Shown: positions 9,803-18,915, numbered from the stretch's first letter. The stretch is DNA of 64,000 bases from JAVJSU01 sp040219275 (GCA_040219275.1 JAVJSU010000003.1:1-64000), one strand, 5' to 3'. Translations and numbers: made by a program. Notes: generated from the letters alone by a model not told the origin.

Positions 9803-10822
9803 ATGACACGTAGACCGACGATCATAGATGTAGCCAAATTAGCCGGTGTTTCAAAATCGACTGCGGCGCGTGTTATGAATGGGCAGGAAGAATTGGTTCG
9901 AGGGATTACCCGTGAGCGGGTAGTCGCCGCCGCCGAACAACTGGGCTATATACGTAATGCCATTGCCGGAAGCCTGAGAACAGATCGCACCTTCATCGTC
10001 GCACTCAGCATTCCTGACATTACAAATCCTTTTTGGCCGGAAGTTGCTAGAGGTGTTCAGGATACGACGGAACTTGTCGGGTATACCACAGTTACCGTCA
10101 ATAGTGATTGGAAAAAAGACCGGGAAGATACCATGCTAAAAATGGTGCGACGTAGCCGATTCGATGGGCTTATCATCAATATTGTAGATATTAATGAAGC
10201 TGAATTGCTTAAGCTCAGAATTCCGGTTGTTATTCTAGGCGGTGGCGAACATAGTGTCAGGCTTGATAGCGTCGGAAGTGACACTGCAAGCGGGACAGAC
10301 GTAGCGTTAAAGCACCTTTATGATCTTGGACATCGACGCATTGGGTTGATTTCAGGGTTAAATCGTCGTAAATTTTCGATCCAATATGAGCGATATATTG
10401 CGTTTCATGCGCGACATCAACTTCCGATTGATGCGAATTTAATGATTGAGGGCGACTTTACCGATCAGGCAGGGTATGAAGCAATGCAACGTTTATTAAG
10501 CCAAAAGCAGAAACCGACAGCCGTTTTTGCCGCAAATGATACGATTGCAATTGGTGCGCTCAAAGCGGCACAAGCATGTTCATGGCGTGTTCCTGAAGAT
10601 ATTTCGATTGTTGGCATGGATGACATTTATGCCTCCGCCGTCACGTCACCAGCATTAACAACCGTGAGAAAACCTAAATACAAAATTGGTGAATGCGCGG
10701 CTCGAATTCTTTTGGCACGTATGGATGAAGATGATGAAACGTATTTAGAAACACAAAATCTGAAATTACCTTGCGAGTTGATTATCCGTGACTCAACCGC
10801 GCCACACAAGGACAATTTATGA
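9803..10822 (+). CDS. LacI-family transcriptional regulator
   Basis: A 339-residue protein with the LacI DNA-binding head at residues 4-50 (IIDVAKLAGVSKSTAARVMN). The sugar-binding core follows, with DITNPFWPEVARG near 70, a GHRRIGLISG segment, an AANDTIAIGALKA segment and a C-terminal DDIYASAVTSPALTTV segment. The length is normal for the family. It should bind the palindromes at 9765-9788 and 10877-10896 and release them on sugar binding. The second site lies before the ADP-ribosylglycohydrolase operon, so this is most likely its local repressor. The ATG has no clear Shine-Dalgarno. Confidence 0.92.
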   Translation: MTRRPTIIDVAKLAGVSKSTAARVMNGQEELVRGITRERVVAAAEQLGYIRNAIAGSLRTDRTFIVALSIPDITNPFWPEVARGVQDTTELVGYTTVTVNSDWKKDREDTMLKMVRRSRFDGLIINIVDINEAELLKLRIPVVILGGGEHSVRLDSVGSDTASGTDVALKHLYDLGHRRIGLISGLNRRKFSIQYERYIAFHARHQLPIDANLMIEGDFTDQAGYEAMQRLLSQKQKPTAVFAANDTIAIGALKAAQACSWRVPEDISIVGMDDIYASAVTSPALTTVRKPKYKIGECAARILLARMDEDDETYLETQNLKLPCELIIRDSTAPHKDNL

Positions 10823-10876
10823 GGAATACCGCAATAGAAAACAGCTGATTTTTATACATGACATTTTTTTACACAG

Positions 10877-10896
10877 AAATGGGAACGTTCCCATTT
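10877..10896. promoter_or_regulatory. second palindromic LacI operator, before the ADP-ribosylglycohydrolase operon
   Basis: AAATGGGAACGTTCCCATTT is a perfect 20-base palindrome that differs from the 9765-9788 site at only one symmetrical base pair position per half. It lies 36 bases before the start at 10933. A TTTACA at 10868-10873 could be a -35, but no convincing -10 was found. Confidence 0.8.
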
Positions 10897-10932
10897 TAAA
10901 TAGAAGCTTATTTAAGACTGTCAGGACATTTT

Positions 10933-11916
10933 ATGGTTAACAATATTTCACTTGAAGATAAATCAATTGGTTGTTTAATCGGACTTGCTGTCGGTGATGC
11001 CTTTGGTGACATCGGACGAAATGATGCCTATCGACAACGCTACGGCATCATCACAAATTTATTCGAAGGTGCGCGTAGTACCGACGATACTGAATTTGCC
11101 GTACTCACTGCACAGACTTTGCTTGATTGTAACGGTGACCTCACAACCGAACATCTGGTGGAGTCATGGTACAAGTACATCATCAACGAGGGTGGTGTGG
11201 CAGAGCGTGGCGGGAAGCCCTTATACGGATCTGTTGCTAATTTAGAACGTGGCATACGACCGCCGCTCTCAGGAAAAGATAATGTGCAAAACAACGATGA
11301 TGGTGCCGCCATGCGGATTGCACCCATCGGAATTTTGTGTGCGGGTGATCCCAAACGTGCCGCCGAACTTGCTCAGGTCGAATCAGAAATCAGCCATGCT
11401 AACGACGGCATCTGGGCGGCACAGGCAGTTGCGGCAAGTATCGCAGTCGCTATGGTTGATGACTCCGTTGATGCAATCATTCAGGCGGGGTTAGACGTTA
11501 TCCCCGAAGACAGTTGGCTTGGACGTGCCATGAAGCGCGCCTTCGACATTTGCGACTCTTCCGACAGTATTGAATCCGCTTGGGAAGGTTTACACACTGC
11601 GCTGTGGACTCCCGTTCACTCCACCGCCGCCGAAGCAATTCCACAGGCATACAGCATCTTTAAAATGACAGGAGGGGACTTCCGAAAAGGAATGTTCTGG
11701 GCGGGCAACTTCGGGCGGGATGCGGACACAATCAGCGCGGTTGTTGGGGCGCTTTCTGGGGCAATTCATGGTCAGGCGGTTATTCCGGCAGATTGGGTAG
11801 AAAAAGTACGCCAACCGGCAGGGGTCTGTCTGCGTTTTGCGTCCCGTCTGGATATTGTTGATATTGCAAGACAACTCGTTGCCTTAAAGTATCGCTTGGA
11901 TGCAGGTGCAGATTAG
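10933..11916 (+). CDS. ADP-ribosylglycohydrolase family protein (short form)
   Basis: A 327-residue DraG/ARH-fold protein. It has GLAVGDAFG at about 18-25, the first metal-binding motif STDDTE at 49-54 and the second, FGRDADT, at about 260-266, followed by the family's SAVVGALSGA helix. Both acidic motifs that hold the two magnesium ions are intact. Characterised members hydrolyse the N- or O-glycosidic bond to ADP-ribose; many paralogues sit in sugar operons with unknown substrates. As the first gene after the operator and just before a sugar ABC importer, it more likely cuts an imported glycoside than a modified protein (inference). There is no signal peptide. An AGGA precedes the ATG. Confidence 0.88.
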   Translation: MVNNISLEDKSIGCLIGLAVGDAFGDIGRNDAYRQRYGIITNLFEGARSTDDTEFAVLTAQTLLDCNGDLTTEHLVESWYKYIINEGGVAERGGKPLYGSVANLERGIRPPLSGKDNVQNNDDGAAMRIAPIGILCAGDPKRAAELAQVESEISHANDGIWAAQAVAASIAVAMVDDSVDAIIQAGLDVIPEDSWLGRAMKRAFDICDSSDSIESAWEGLHTALWTPVHSTAAEAIPQAYSIFKMTGGDFRKGMFWAGNFGRDADTISAVVGALSGAIHGQAVIPADWVEKVRQPAGVCLRFASRLDIVDIARQLVALKYRLDAGAD

Positions 11917-11946
11917 TCAACTGCTGATGCCAACTTTGCGGACGAA

Positions 11947-11975
11947 TAGCAATTTAAAAAGTTAAATCGTTGCTA
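11947..11975 (+). other. weak hairpin between the first ADP-ribosylglycohydrolase and the permease
   Basis: TAGCAA (11947-11952) pairs with TTGCTA (11970-11975), with further A/T pairing inside and an A-rich rather than T-rich downstream sequence. It may be an RNA-processing or attenuation stem. No T-tract follows, so full termination is unlikely. Confidence 0.3.
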
Positions 11976-12008
11976 AAAAATATTTGTAAAAAGTGAAAGA
12001 CTTAAACT

Positions 12009-12950
12009 ATGATCCGTTTGTCCATTTTTCAAACATGGCGTGATCTTTCTCCAAACCGACGACGCGAGGCGCTTTCTGGCTATTTGTTTATTTCGCCGTG
12101 GTTGATCGGATTTATCGTCTTCTTTCTGGGTCCCATTATCGCTTCTTTGTTCCTAAGTTTTACGCGCTGGAACATCGTCGGCGATCCGATCTGGGTCGGT
12201 TTAGATAACTATCAGACGATTTTCACCGAAGACATCCGCTTCAAAAAAGCTGTCGAAGTCACCCTCACATATTCAGTATTCTATCTGCCATTGGAAGTGC
12301 TCTGTGGCATCGGCATGGCAGTTTTGATGAACCAGAAATTGCGCGGAATTGGCATCTTTCGCACGCTATTTTATATGCCTTCGGTTGTTCCACAAGTCGC
12401 CGCGGCGCTCGTGTGGGTGTGGATGTTGAACCGGCGCTACGGTGTAATCAACACATTACTTGGCGGTGTGGGTGTTGATGGTCCTAACTGGCTCGGAAGC
12501 CCTGATTATGTCTTGCCAAGCCTGATTTTGATTGCGCTTTGGGGGGTGGGTGGCAGTGCCATCATCTACTTAGCGGGTTTGCAAAATATACCCGAAGTGC
12601 TTTATGAAGCCGCCACCGTCGATGGGGCAAACTCGTTCCAGAAATTCTTCCGCATTACGTTACCTTTGCTCACACCAACCATTTTCTTCCAACTGGTTTT
12701 AGGCTTAATCGGTGTATTCCAGACGTTTACACCGGCATTCATCGCCGCTGGAGAGACTGGCGGACCGTTACAGTCCGGCTTGTTTTACATGCTGTACATC
12801 TATAACCGTGGATTTGTTTCCTTACGGATGGGATATGCGTCTGCATTGGCATGGATCATGACGGCTTTCATTTTAGTCATCACCATTATTGTCCTTCGTA
12901 GTTCACGTTATTGGGTGTACTACGAAACAGACCGCAATATGAATAAGTGA
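12009..12950 (+). CDS. sugar ABC transporter permease (MalF/UgpA-like)
   Basis: A 313-residue inner-membrane protein of the CUT1 family with about six hydrophobic segments. The cytoplasmic EAA loop that contacts the ATPase is present as EVLYEAATVDGANSFQKF followed by RITLPLL. It forms the translocation pore together with the next gene, 10 bases downstream, and takes substrate from the binding protein at 13891. The transported solute cannot be read from the sequence; the operon contains ADP-ribosylglycohydrolases and a CoA-ligase/lyase rather than common glycosidases. Confidence 0.93.
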   Translation: MIRLSIFQTWRDLSPNRRREALSGYLFISPWLIGFIVFFLGPIIASLFLSFTRWNIVGDPIWVGLDNYQTIFTEDIRFKKAVEVTLTYSVFYLPLEVLCGIGMAVLMNQKLRGIGIFRTLFYMPSVVPQVAAALVWVWMLNRRYGVINTLLGGVGVDGPNWLGSPDYVLPSLILIALWGVGGSAIIYLAGLQNIPEVLYEAATVDGANSFQKFFRITLPLLTPTIFFQLVLGLIGVFQTFTPAFIAAGETGGPLQSGLFYMLYIYNRGFVSLRMGYASALAWIMTAFILVITIIVLRSSRYWVYYETDRNMNK

Positions 12951-12960
12951 TCGGAACAAC

Positions 12961-13845
12961 ATGATGACTGAGCAAACACACACGTTACCTGCGCCGAAAA
13001 AAGCACTGTTCAATTTCCAGCAGATTGATGCCTTCCATATGATGGTTGGCTATCTCCTGCTCTTAATGGTTGCGGCTGTCCTTATTCTGCCTTTGTATTG
13101 GATGCTATCGACGGCGGTTAAAGGTCCAGATCAGATGTTTGACCTACCGCCGGCATGGGTTCCCAACCCGATTGAGTGGGATAATTTTTCGCAAGTATTT
13201 GAGGAAGTACCCTTCGGGCGTTTCTTAATTAATACGGTGATTATCGTGATATTCAACATCATCGGTCAGCTATTCTCGGTTACGCTCGTTGCGTATGGCT
13301 TCGCACGGGTGCGCTTTCCGGGGCGTAGTTTTCTTTTCTTAATCATGCTATCCACATTGATGATTCCGTATCACGTCACACTGGTACCACGCTTTATCTT
13401 ATTTGCAAAAATCGGGTGGATAAATACATATCTCCCGCTCATTGTGCCTGCATTTACAGGTAGTCCATTTATGATTTTTCTCGTGCGTCAATACATGATG
13501 AGCATTCCGTTTGATCTGGACGAAGCCGCCTCCATTGACGGGGCAACGCGCTTTGGCGTGTTCTGGCGCATCATTCTGCCGCTTTCACGTCCAGCACTCG
13601 TACTCGTCGTCGTATTTACCTTCGTTGGGACATGGAACGACTTTTTACAGCCGTTAATCTATCTCAACGATCCAAAGCTGTTTACCGTATCACTGGGACT
13701 CAGCTTTTTTCAAGGAGCGCAGGAAACCAATTGGAATCTGCTGATGGCAGGTTCGCTAATGGCAACCATTCCTCCGCTCATTCTCTTTTTTATCGCACAA
13801 CGTCAGTTGATTGGAGGTATTTCTATTGAGGGATTGAAAGGATAG
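12961..13845 (+). CDS. sugar ABC transporter permease (MalG/UgpE-like)
   Basis: A 294-residue CUT1 permease, partner of the preceding gene. It has an N-terminal membrane helix (about residues 25-50), a periplasmic segment and five further helices. The EAA loop reads DLDEAASIDGATRFGVFWRI and the protein ends in the GGISIEGLKG motif common to MalG-type proteins. GGAAC before the double ATG at 12961/12964 serves either start. No ABC ATPase gene follows. Confidence 0.93.
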   Translation: MMTEQTHTLPAPKKALFNFQQIDAFHMMVGYLLLLMVAAVLILPLYWMLSTAVKGPDQMFDLPPAWVPNPIEWDNFSQVFEEVPFGRFLINTVIIVIFNIIGQLFSVTLVAYGFARVRFPGRSFLFLIMLSTLMIPYHVTLVPRFILFAKIGWINTYLPLIVPAFTGSPFMIFLVRQYMMSIPFDLDEAASIDGATRFGVFWRIILPLSRPALVLVVVFTFVGTWNDFLQPLIYLNDPKLFTVSLGLSFFQGAQETNWNLLMAGSLMATIPPLILFFIAQRQLIGGISIEGLKG

Positions 13846-13890
13846 CCCATGTATACAAAAACCATTAGTAAATATTCTAGGAGATTTAGC

Positions 13891-15186
13891 ATGAAGAAAA
13901 AATTCTTACTTTCAACACTTGTTATTGCATTATTGGCTGTGATGTCTGCCACATTGGCTTTCGCACAGGATGAGGAGGTTGTCACGGTGACATGGTGGGC
14001 AACCGAGCGCGGGCGTGATACAGCCGCCACCCGCGATATGCACTTTACGCTTGCCCGTACATTTGAGGAAAGCCATCCGAATATTCAGGTTTCCCTGTCG
14101 ATGTATCCTAGCCGTGGCTTTGCCACACGCGTTTTGACCGCCGTTGCCGCAGATGAAGGACCGGATATCTTTTATCACTACTTCGCTCCTGATGTTGCAA
14201 ATCAAGGCTTTTTGGAAGATTTAACGCCGTATCTCGAAGAATCCGGCGTTGCAGAGAATTGGTTCGCCAGCGGGGTGAATCGCGGGATGTATGAAGGACG
14301 TACCTATGCCGTTCCGCGTGATGCTGTTTCCGGCTTTATCGCCTATAACAAAGATTTGTTTGATGCGGCTGGTGTGGCGTATCCCGAAGATGGTTGGACA
14401 ATCGCCGAGTATCGCGCATTGGCAAACCAGTTAACCAATCAAGACGAAGACATCTATGGTGTCGGCGCGATTGTTGGTGGTGAAGGCTGTATGCTCTGGT
14501 CTCCATTCTCCTTTAATCTTGGCGCGAATATCACCAGCAGTGACGGGCGCGAAGTTGTAGGCTATATGGATACACCTGAAACCGCCGAGGCGATGACATG
14601 GTGTCTGGAAATGGTGACAGAAGATCAAGTAACTGCACCTGTTGAACTACAAGATCAATTCGGCGAACTGGTTTTCCTGTCAGGTAATGTGGCGATGCAG
14701 TCGATTTCTGACTGGGAACTTGCCGCCATCACAGAACAGGCAGATTTTGAATGGGGTGTAGTTGCTCCGCCGCGTTTTAACGAAGAAACCGAAGTTGAAC
14801 CGTGGACAGATTCCTACATGTACTATATGTGGAATGGTAGCAATCGCAAAGATGCCGCATGGGAACTGATTGAATGGTTAAGCGGTCCTGAAGCACAACG
14901 CATCGCCGCTGAAGCAGGCGTATGGACACCGAACGGACCTGCGATCTGGGAAGAACTCGGCTGGAACGAAGATCCGATCAGAAGCGTGTCTTACAATCAA
15001 CTACTGACTTCGGAACTAGTCCCGAACTATCTGCGTAGTCAATATTTCTGGGATTGTGTTGCCGGACCATTGACCGACACGCGTGTTCGCTGGATCGAAA
15101 ACGGTGAACGTGATGTTGCCGCGATGCTCTCCGAAGGAGCGGCACAGGCGCAAACCTGTTTGGATGATAACTACGGCTCGAACTAA
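13891..15186 (+). CDS. sugar ABC transporter substrate-binding protein
   Basis: A 431-residue CUT1 binding protein (SBP_bac_1 fold). The start at 13891 is chosen because GGAG lies eight bases upstream and the protein then begins directly with a Lys-rich signal peptide; the ATG at 13849 would add an implausible leader. The predicted cleavage is AFA before QDEE. There is no lipobox Cys. After cleavage the protein shows the usual alternation of two lobes, with ERGRDTAATRDMH near the start and a Trp-rich segment (WTDSYMYYMW) likely lining the ligand cleft. It supplies the permeases at 12009 and 12961. Confidence 0.92.
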   Translation: MKKKFLLSTLVIALLAVMSATLAFAQDEEVVTVTWWATERGRDTAATRDMHFTLARTFEESHPNIQVSLSMYPSRGFATRVLTAVAADEGPDIFYHYFAPDVANQGFLEDLTPYLEESGVAENWFASGVNRGMYEGRTYAVPRDAVSGFIAYNKDLFDAAGVAYPEDGWTIAEYRALANQLTNQDEDIYGVGAIVGGEGCMLWSPFSFNLGANITSSDGREVVGYMDTPETAEAMTWCLEMVTEDQVTAPVELQDQFGELVFLSGNVAMQSISDWELAAITEQADFEWGVVAPPRFNEETEVEPWTDSYMYYMWNGSNRKDAAWELIEWLSGPEAQRIAAEAGVWTPNGPAIWEELGWNEDPIRSVSYNQLLTSELVPNYLRSQYFWDCVAGPLTDTRVRWIENGERDVAAMLSEGAAQAQTCLDDNYGSN

Positions 15187-15210
15187 CTAAATACGCAAGA
15201 GTACTAACGG

Positions 15211-15248
15211 AATGGGATGGGATGAGCTGTAAATCATCCCATCCCATT
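15211..15248 (+). other. strong hairpin after the binding-protein gene
   Basis: A perfect 15-base stem (15211-15225 with 15234-15248; arm AATGGGATGGGATGA) closes an eight-base loop in the 100-base gap before the next operon gene. It has only a short T-rich follow-up. The position suggests partial termination or 3' protection that raises binding-protein mRNA above downstream genes. Confidence 0.75.
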
Positions 15249-15287
15249 TATGTATAGGGTTTAAAGCATACTATAAAGGTTACCGTG

Positions 15288-17399
15288 ATGATCCCACAAG
15301 ATTATGATGCACGTGTTTATGCTGGATGGTTGGGTAAATGTATCGGAGTACGTTTTGGTGCGCCGCTGGAAAATTGGACATATGAAGAAATTCGTGACAA
15401 TTTAGGGGAACTGTCCGGCTATCTTAAAGAAGATGTGGGCAAAATCTTTAAGCCGGATGATGACACATCGCTACCGATGATTTTGATCCGTGTGCTAGAA
15501 GATTATGGCACATCTTCCGAAATTACCGCGCAAGCCATTGGTGAAACGTGGCTTAATTATCTTGGCGATGAACACGGAACATTGTGGTGGGGTGGTTACG
15601 GTATCTCCACCGAACACACCGCATACCGCAACATGGCGGCAGGTATTCCCGCGCCACTTTCGGGGTCAATTGCGTTGAATGGCGCAACGATGGCAGAGCA
15701 GATCGGCGGGCAGATTTTTAGCGACATCTGGGGATTGGTCGCGCCGTCGAACCCGACTCTTGCGGCAGACCTTGCCGAAAAAGCCGCATCAGTATCGCAC
15801 GATGGTAACGGTATTTATGGTGGACGTTTTATCGCCGCGATGGTCAGTTGTGCATTTGAAGAACGTAATCCATCAACATTATTGAATCTTGGATTGCAAC
15901 AGATTCCGGCTTACAGTGAATATGCGCGGGTCATCAACGCCGTGATTAATTTTCAGGAAGCACATCCCGAAGATTGGCACGCTGGATATGCTTTCCTTAA
16001 AGCAAATTTTGGCTATGATCGCTACCCCGGTGTGGTGCATATTATCCCGAATGCGGGTGTAATTGCGCTGGCGATGCTCTATGGAAACGGCGATTTTAGC
16101 CGTTCGATTCAAATTGCGAATATGGCAGGCTGGGATACCGATTGCAATGTGGGGAACGTCGGCGCGATTATGGGCGTAGCGGTTGGCTTAGATGAGATTG
16201 ACGCATCTTGGCGCGACCCGATGAATGATCTGCTAATCGCTTCGAGTATCATCGGCACACGTAATATTTTGACTATTCCCCAATGTGCCGATTTATTTGT
16301 GCGGCTGGGCAGGGCACTCAATCAGCACGAAGAGCGCGCGCGCCGTCCCCGTTATCATTTTGCATATGCTGGCTCAACCAATAACTTCAATGCACGTGGG
16401 GAACGGGGCAGACCGATTCATCAGACGCAACGAATCATTGAGGATGTGCCGACGCTCCAAACAAGTATTCGCAAACTGAACAAAAAGGGCGAGATTCTCA
16501 TCGGCACGCGCACCTATTATCGCCCCTCAGAATTAAGTGGCAATTATTATGGCGCGACCTTCACGCCACTCATTTGTGGTGGGCAAACCCTAACAGCTGA
16601 GGTTTTTATCCCTACTGACGCGCCGACGACAATTCAGGCGACGTTATTCGCCTTTGATGAAAATGCCCAACAACGCTATCAAGAAGCAGGGACAACGCTC
16701 GTTCCCGGTCAATGGCACACCCTCACATACACTTTGCCAGAATTGACCGATGCGTGCATTGGTGAGGTTGGCGTATTGCTCCGTAATACGGGCGCATTAT
16801 GGGAGACCGGCGCTTTTTATTTGAAATCGTTGGATTGGGACGGCATTCCATCATGGCGCACAACCTTCGCCGGGGAACGTACAGAAACCGGAGGAATCAG
16901 CCAATGGACGCGAATTCGTGGCTATTGGCGCATTGAAGATGGCGCTTATCATGGAAGTGGAACGGCACTCTGCGAATCCTATACCGGCGATCCTTCATGG
17001 CAGGATTATCAGATGACCGTCAATCTTGTGCCGTTGATAGGGGACTATCACGGAGCATTAGTGCGGGTCGGTGGTTCAAGGCGTGGGTATGCTGTTTGTC
17101 TTTCACCGGAAAACCAGCTTGTGATTTATCGTAATGATGGCAAATATGAACCCGTCGCACAATTGCCTTATGAGTGGGAACTCCACCAAGCCTATACTCT
17201 GACTGTTGCGGTAATTGGAAATGTTCTCACGGCGAATATCAGTGATGGCAATACCGGTCAAGCGCTGACGTGGACTGATCCAGAACCATTTTTACATGGT
17301 CAGATCGGTTTATGTACATGGCATGGGAGCCACACTTCGTTTAAGTCAGTGAGCGTCCAGCCGGTTGACTCGGCGCTAGGTGGAAAGTCACATGGCTAA
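15288..17399 (+). CDS. ADP-ribosylglycohydrolase with C-terminal beta-sandwich/lectin-like tail
   Basis: A 703-residue fusion. Residues 1-350 are an ADP-ribosylglycohydrolase domain with metal motifs DDDTSLP (57-63) and DTDCNVGN (about 283-290). Residues 400-520 look like a jelly-roll (YYGATFTPLICGGQTLTAEV region), and 525-695 like a LamG/DUF1080-type sandwich with several Trp residues. ATG 15288 is favoured over the GTG at 15285 because AAGG then has an eight-base spacing. There is no signal peptide, so the carbohydrate-binding-like tail would act in the cytoplasm. The gene overlaps the next one by eight bases, so translation is probably coupled. A glycoside hydrolase role on an imported conjugate is inferred from context. 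Confidence 0.85.
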   Translation: MIPQDYDARVYAGWLGKCIGVRFGAPLENWTYEEIRDNLGELSGYLKEDVGKIFKPDDDTSLPMILIRVLEDYGTSSEITAQAIGETWLNYLGDEHGTLWWGGYGISTEHTAYRNMAAGIPAPLSGSIALNGATMAEQIGGQIFSDIWGLVAPSNPTLAADLAEKAASVSHDGNGIYGGRFIAAMVSCAFEERNPSTLLNLGLQQIPAYSEYARVINAVINFQEAHPEDWHAGYAFLKANFGYDRYPGVVHIIPNAGVIALAMLYGNGDFSRSIQIANMAGWDTDCNVGNVGAIMGVAVGLDEIDASWRDPMNDLLIASSIIGTRNILTIPQCADLFVRLGRALNQHEERARRPRYHFAYAGSTNNFNARGERGRPIHQTQRIIEDVPTLQTSIRKLNKKGEILIGTRTYYRPSELSGNYYGATFTPLICGGQTLTAEVFIPTDAPTTIQATLFAFDENAQQRYQEAGTTLVPGQWHTLTYTLPELTDACIGEVGVLLRNTGALWETGAFYLKSLDWDGIPSWRTTFAGERTETGGISQWTRIRGYWRIEDGAYHGSGTALCESYTGDPSWQDYQMTVNLVPLIGDYHGALVRVGGSRRGYAVCLSPENQLVIYRNDGKYEPVAQLPYEWELHQAYTLTVAVIGNVLTANISDGNTGQALTWTDPEPFLHGQIGLCTWHGSHTSFKSVSVQPVDSALGGKSHG

Positions 17400-18915
17400 A
17401 CTTCACGAATATCAAAGCAAAGCATTGTTGAAACAGGCAGGCATAAAAATCCCGAAATCAAAATTGGTGTCGAGCGCCACTGAAGCGCGTGATGCCGCAA
17501 CCGAATTTGGTCGGGTCGTTATCAAAGCGCAGGCGTGGACGACAAGTCGCGCCGCGCAAGGTTTAATCCAATTTGCAGATACACCGGAACAGGCTGAACA
17601 GATTGCCACCGATTTATTGGGGCGGGAAATCGGCAATTTTAAGGTTGAACAATTGCTGGTTGAATCCCGTGTGGATATTCAGCATGAGTTTTATCTGGGC
17701 GTGATTCTGGATGAGCATGTTCGCGCTCCTGTGATGATTTTTAGCGCGACTGGCGGGAGCGGCGTTGAAAACGTCTTAAAAGAAAACCCCGAACAGGTTG
17801 CCCGTCATGTGATTGATATTCAAACGGGTCTCAGGGATTATCAAGCGCGTAATCTCGCGTCTGCGGCGGGTGTTGATCGTAGACTGCTCAACAAACTCGC
17901 CACGGTCATGCTTAAATTTTACGATGTTGTCCGCACCTATGAAGCGCGTTCTGCTGAGATTAACCCACTTGTGTTGACCACATCCGGCGAGTTCATGGCT
18001 GTTGATGCGCGTATCACCGTTGATGATTATGCGGTTTTTCGCCATCCTGATCTGGGCATCGACATGGCGCGAGAATTTGATCGCCCGCCTACGCGCTTAG
18101 AGAAAATCGCATGGCAGGTTGAAAAACAGGACTATCGTGGCACATTCTATTTCATACAAATGGAACAGGATTTTGAAAAAGGAAGCGGGGTTATCGGATT
18201 TCACGGCGCGGGTGGCGGCGGCAGTATGATGAATATGGATGCCCTCATCAATGCGGGCTACAAAATCGCCAATTTTGTAGATACCAGCGGAAATCCCCCT
18301 GCCAGTAAGGTCTATCGGGCGGCGCGCATTATCTTGAGCCAATCCGGTATTGATGGCTATTACGCTGGAGGAAGCGGAGTTGCCAGTCAGGAACAATTTT
18401 ACTCCGCACGGGGTTTGGTGAAGGCATTTATGGACGCTCAGTTAAACGTTCCTGCTGTGATCCGTATTGGTGGCAATGGAGAAGCGCAAGCCATAGAGGT
18501 TTTACAAAATGCAAACGGCGATTTTCCTGCACCCGTAGAAGCCTACGGACGCGATGCTTCGCCGGAAGCCTGCACAGACCGCCTGCGTGATCTCATCGAA
18601 CATTATGTGCCACTGGACGAGATTCCAGTGCGGGAACGCCCTAAACCTGCCGATCCATACACCTTTGATACGGTTACAGGCGGCACAGTCACGTTGGATC
18701 ATGCCCGTTGTAGAGATTGCGAAAGTAAGGTTTGCATTACGGCTTGTGCCCCGCAAATCCTTTCGCTGGAAAATGATGTGCCTGTACTCAATATCACAAT
18801 GGATCAAGCCAAAAAAGGCGGCTGTACCGAATGTCTGGGGTGCGAAGTGAATTGTTATTTTCATGGCAATCGGGGCGGCTATGTCAATTTGCCGATTGAG
18901 GGGTTGGACTCATGA
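17392..18915 (+). CDS. succinyl-CoA-synthetase-beta / AclB-like ATP-grasp subunit with FixX-like ferredoxin tail
   Basis: A 507-residue protein. Residues 1-240 match the ATP-grasp part of SucC/AclB (MAKLHEYQSKALLKQAGI at the start, AEINPLVL near 190). Residues 250-410 match the CoA-ligase domain (FHGAGGGGSMMNMDALI, FVDTSGNPP). The usual GRGKAGG nucleotide loop after VIKAQ is replaced by WTTSRAAQG. Residues 440-488 carry Cys 440, 443, 448, 452 and 478, 481, 484, 488, then NRGGYVNL. This spacing and the CRDC....C...CAP / GGCTECLGCEVNC pattern resemble FixX-type two-cluster ferredoxins. Start 17392 is preferred to 17380: GGTGG lies before it and the protein then begins like SucC. It overlaps its alpha-like partner by four bases. 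The substrate is unknown. Confidence 0.82.
   Translation: MAKLHEYQSKALLKQAGIKIPKSKLVSSATEARDAATEFGRVVIKAQAWTTSRAAQGLIQFADTPEQAEQIATDLLGREIGNFKVEQLLVESRVDIQHEFYLGVILDEHVRAPVMIFSATGGSGVENVLKENPEQVARHVIDIQTGLRDYQARNLASAAGVDRRLLNKLATVMLKFYDVVRTYEARSAEINPLVLTTSGEFMAVDARITVDDYAVFRHPDLGIDMAREFDRPPTRLEKIAWQVEKQDYRGTFYFIQMEQDFEKGSGVIGFHGAGGGGSMMNMDALINAGYKIANFVDTSGNPPASKVYRAARIILSQSGIDGYYAGGSGVASQEQFYSARGLVKAFMDAQLNVPAVIRIGGNGEAQAIEVLQNANGDFPAPVEAYGRDASPEACTDRLRDLIEHYVPLDEIPVRERPKPADPYTFDTVTGGTVTLDHARCRDCESKVCITACAPQILSLENDVPVLNITMDQAKKGGCTECLGCEVNCYFHGNRGGYVNLPIEGLDS

Noticed and set aside
10933..11916. Role as DraG partner in nitrogenase control
   Set aside because: No nitrogen-fixation or DraT-like gene is present and the gene belongs to a sugar-importer operon.
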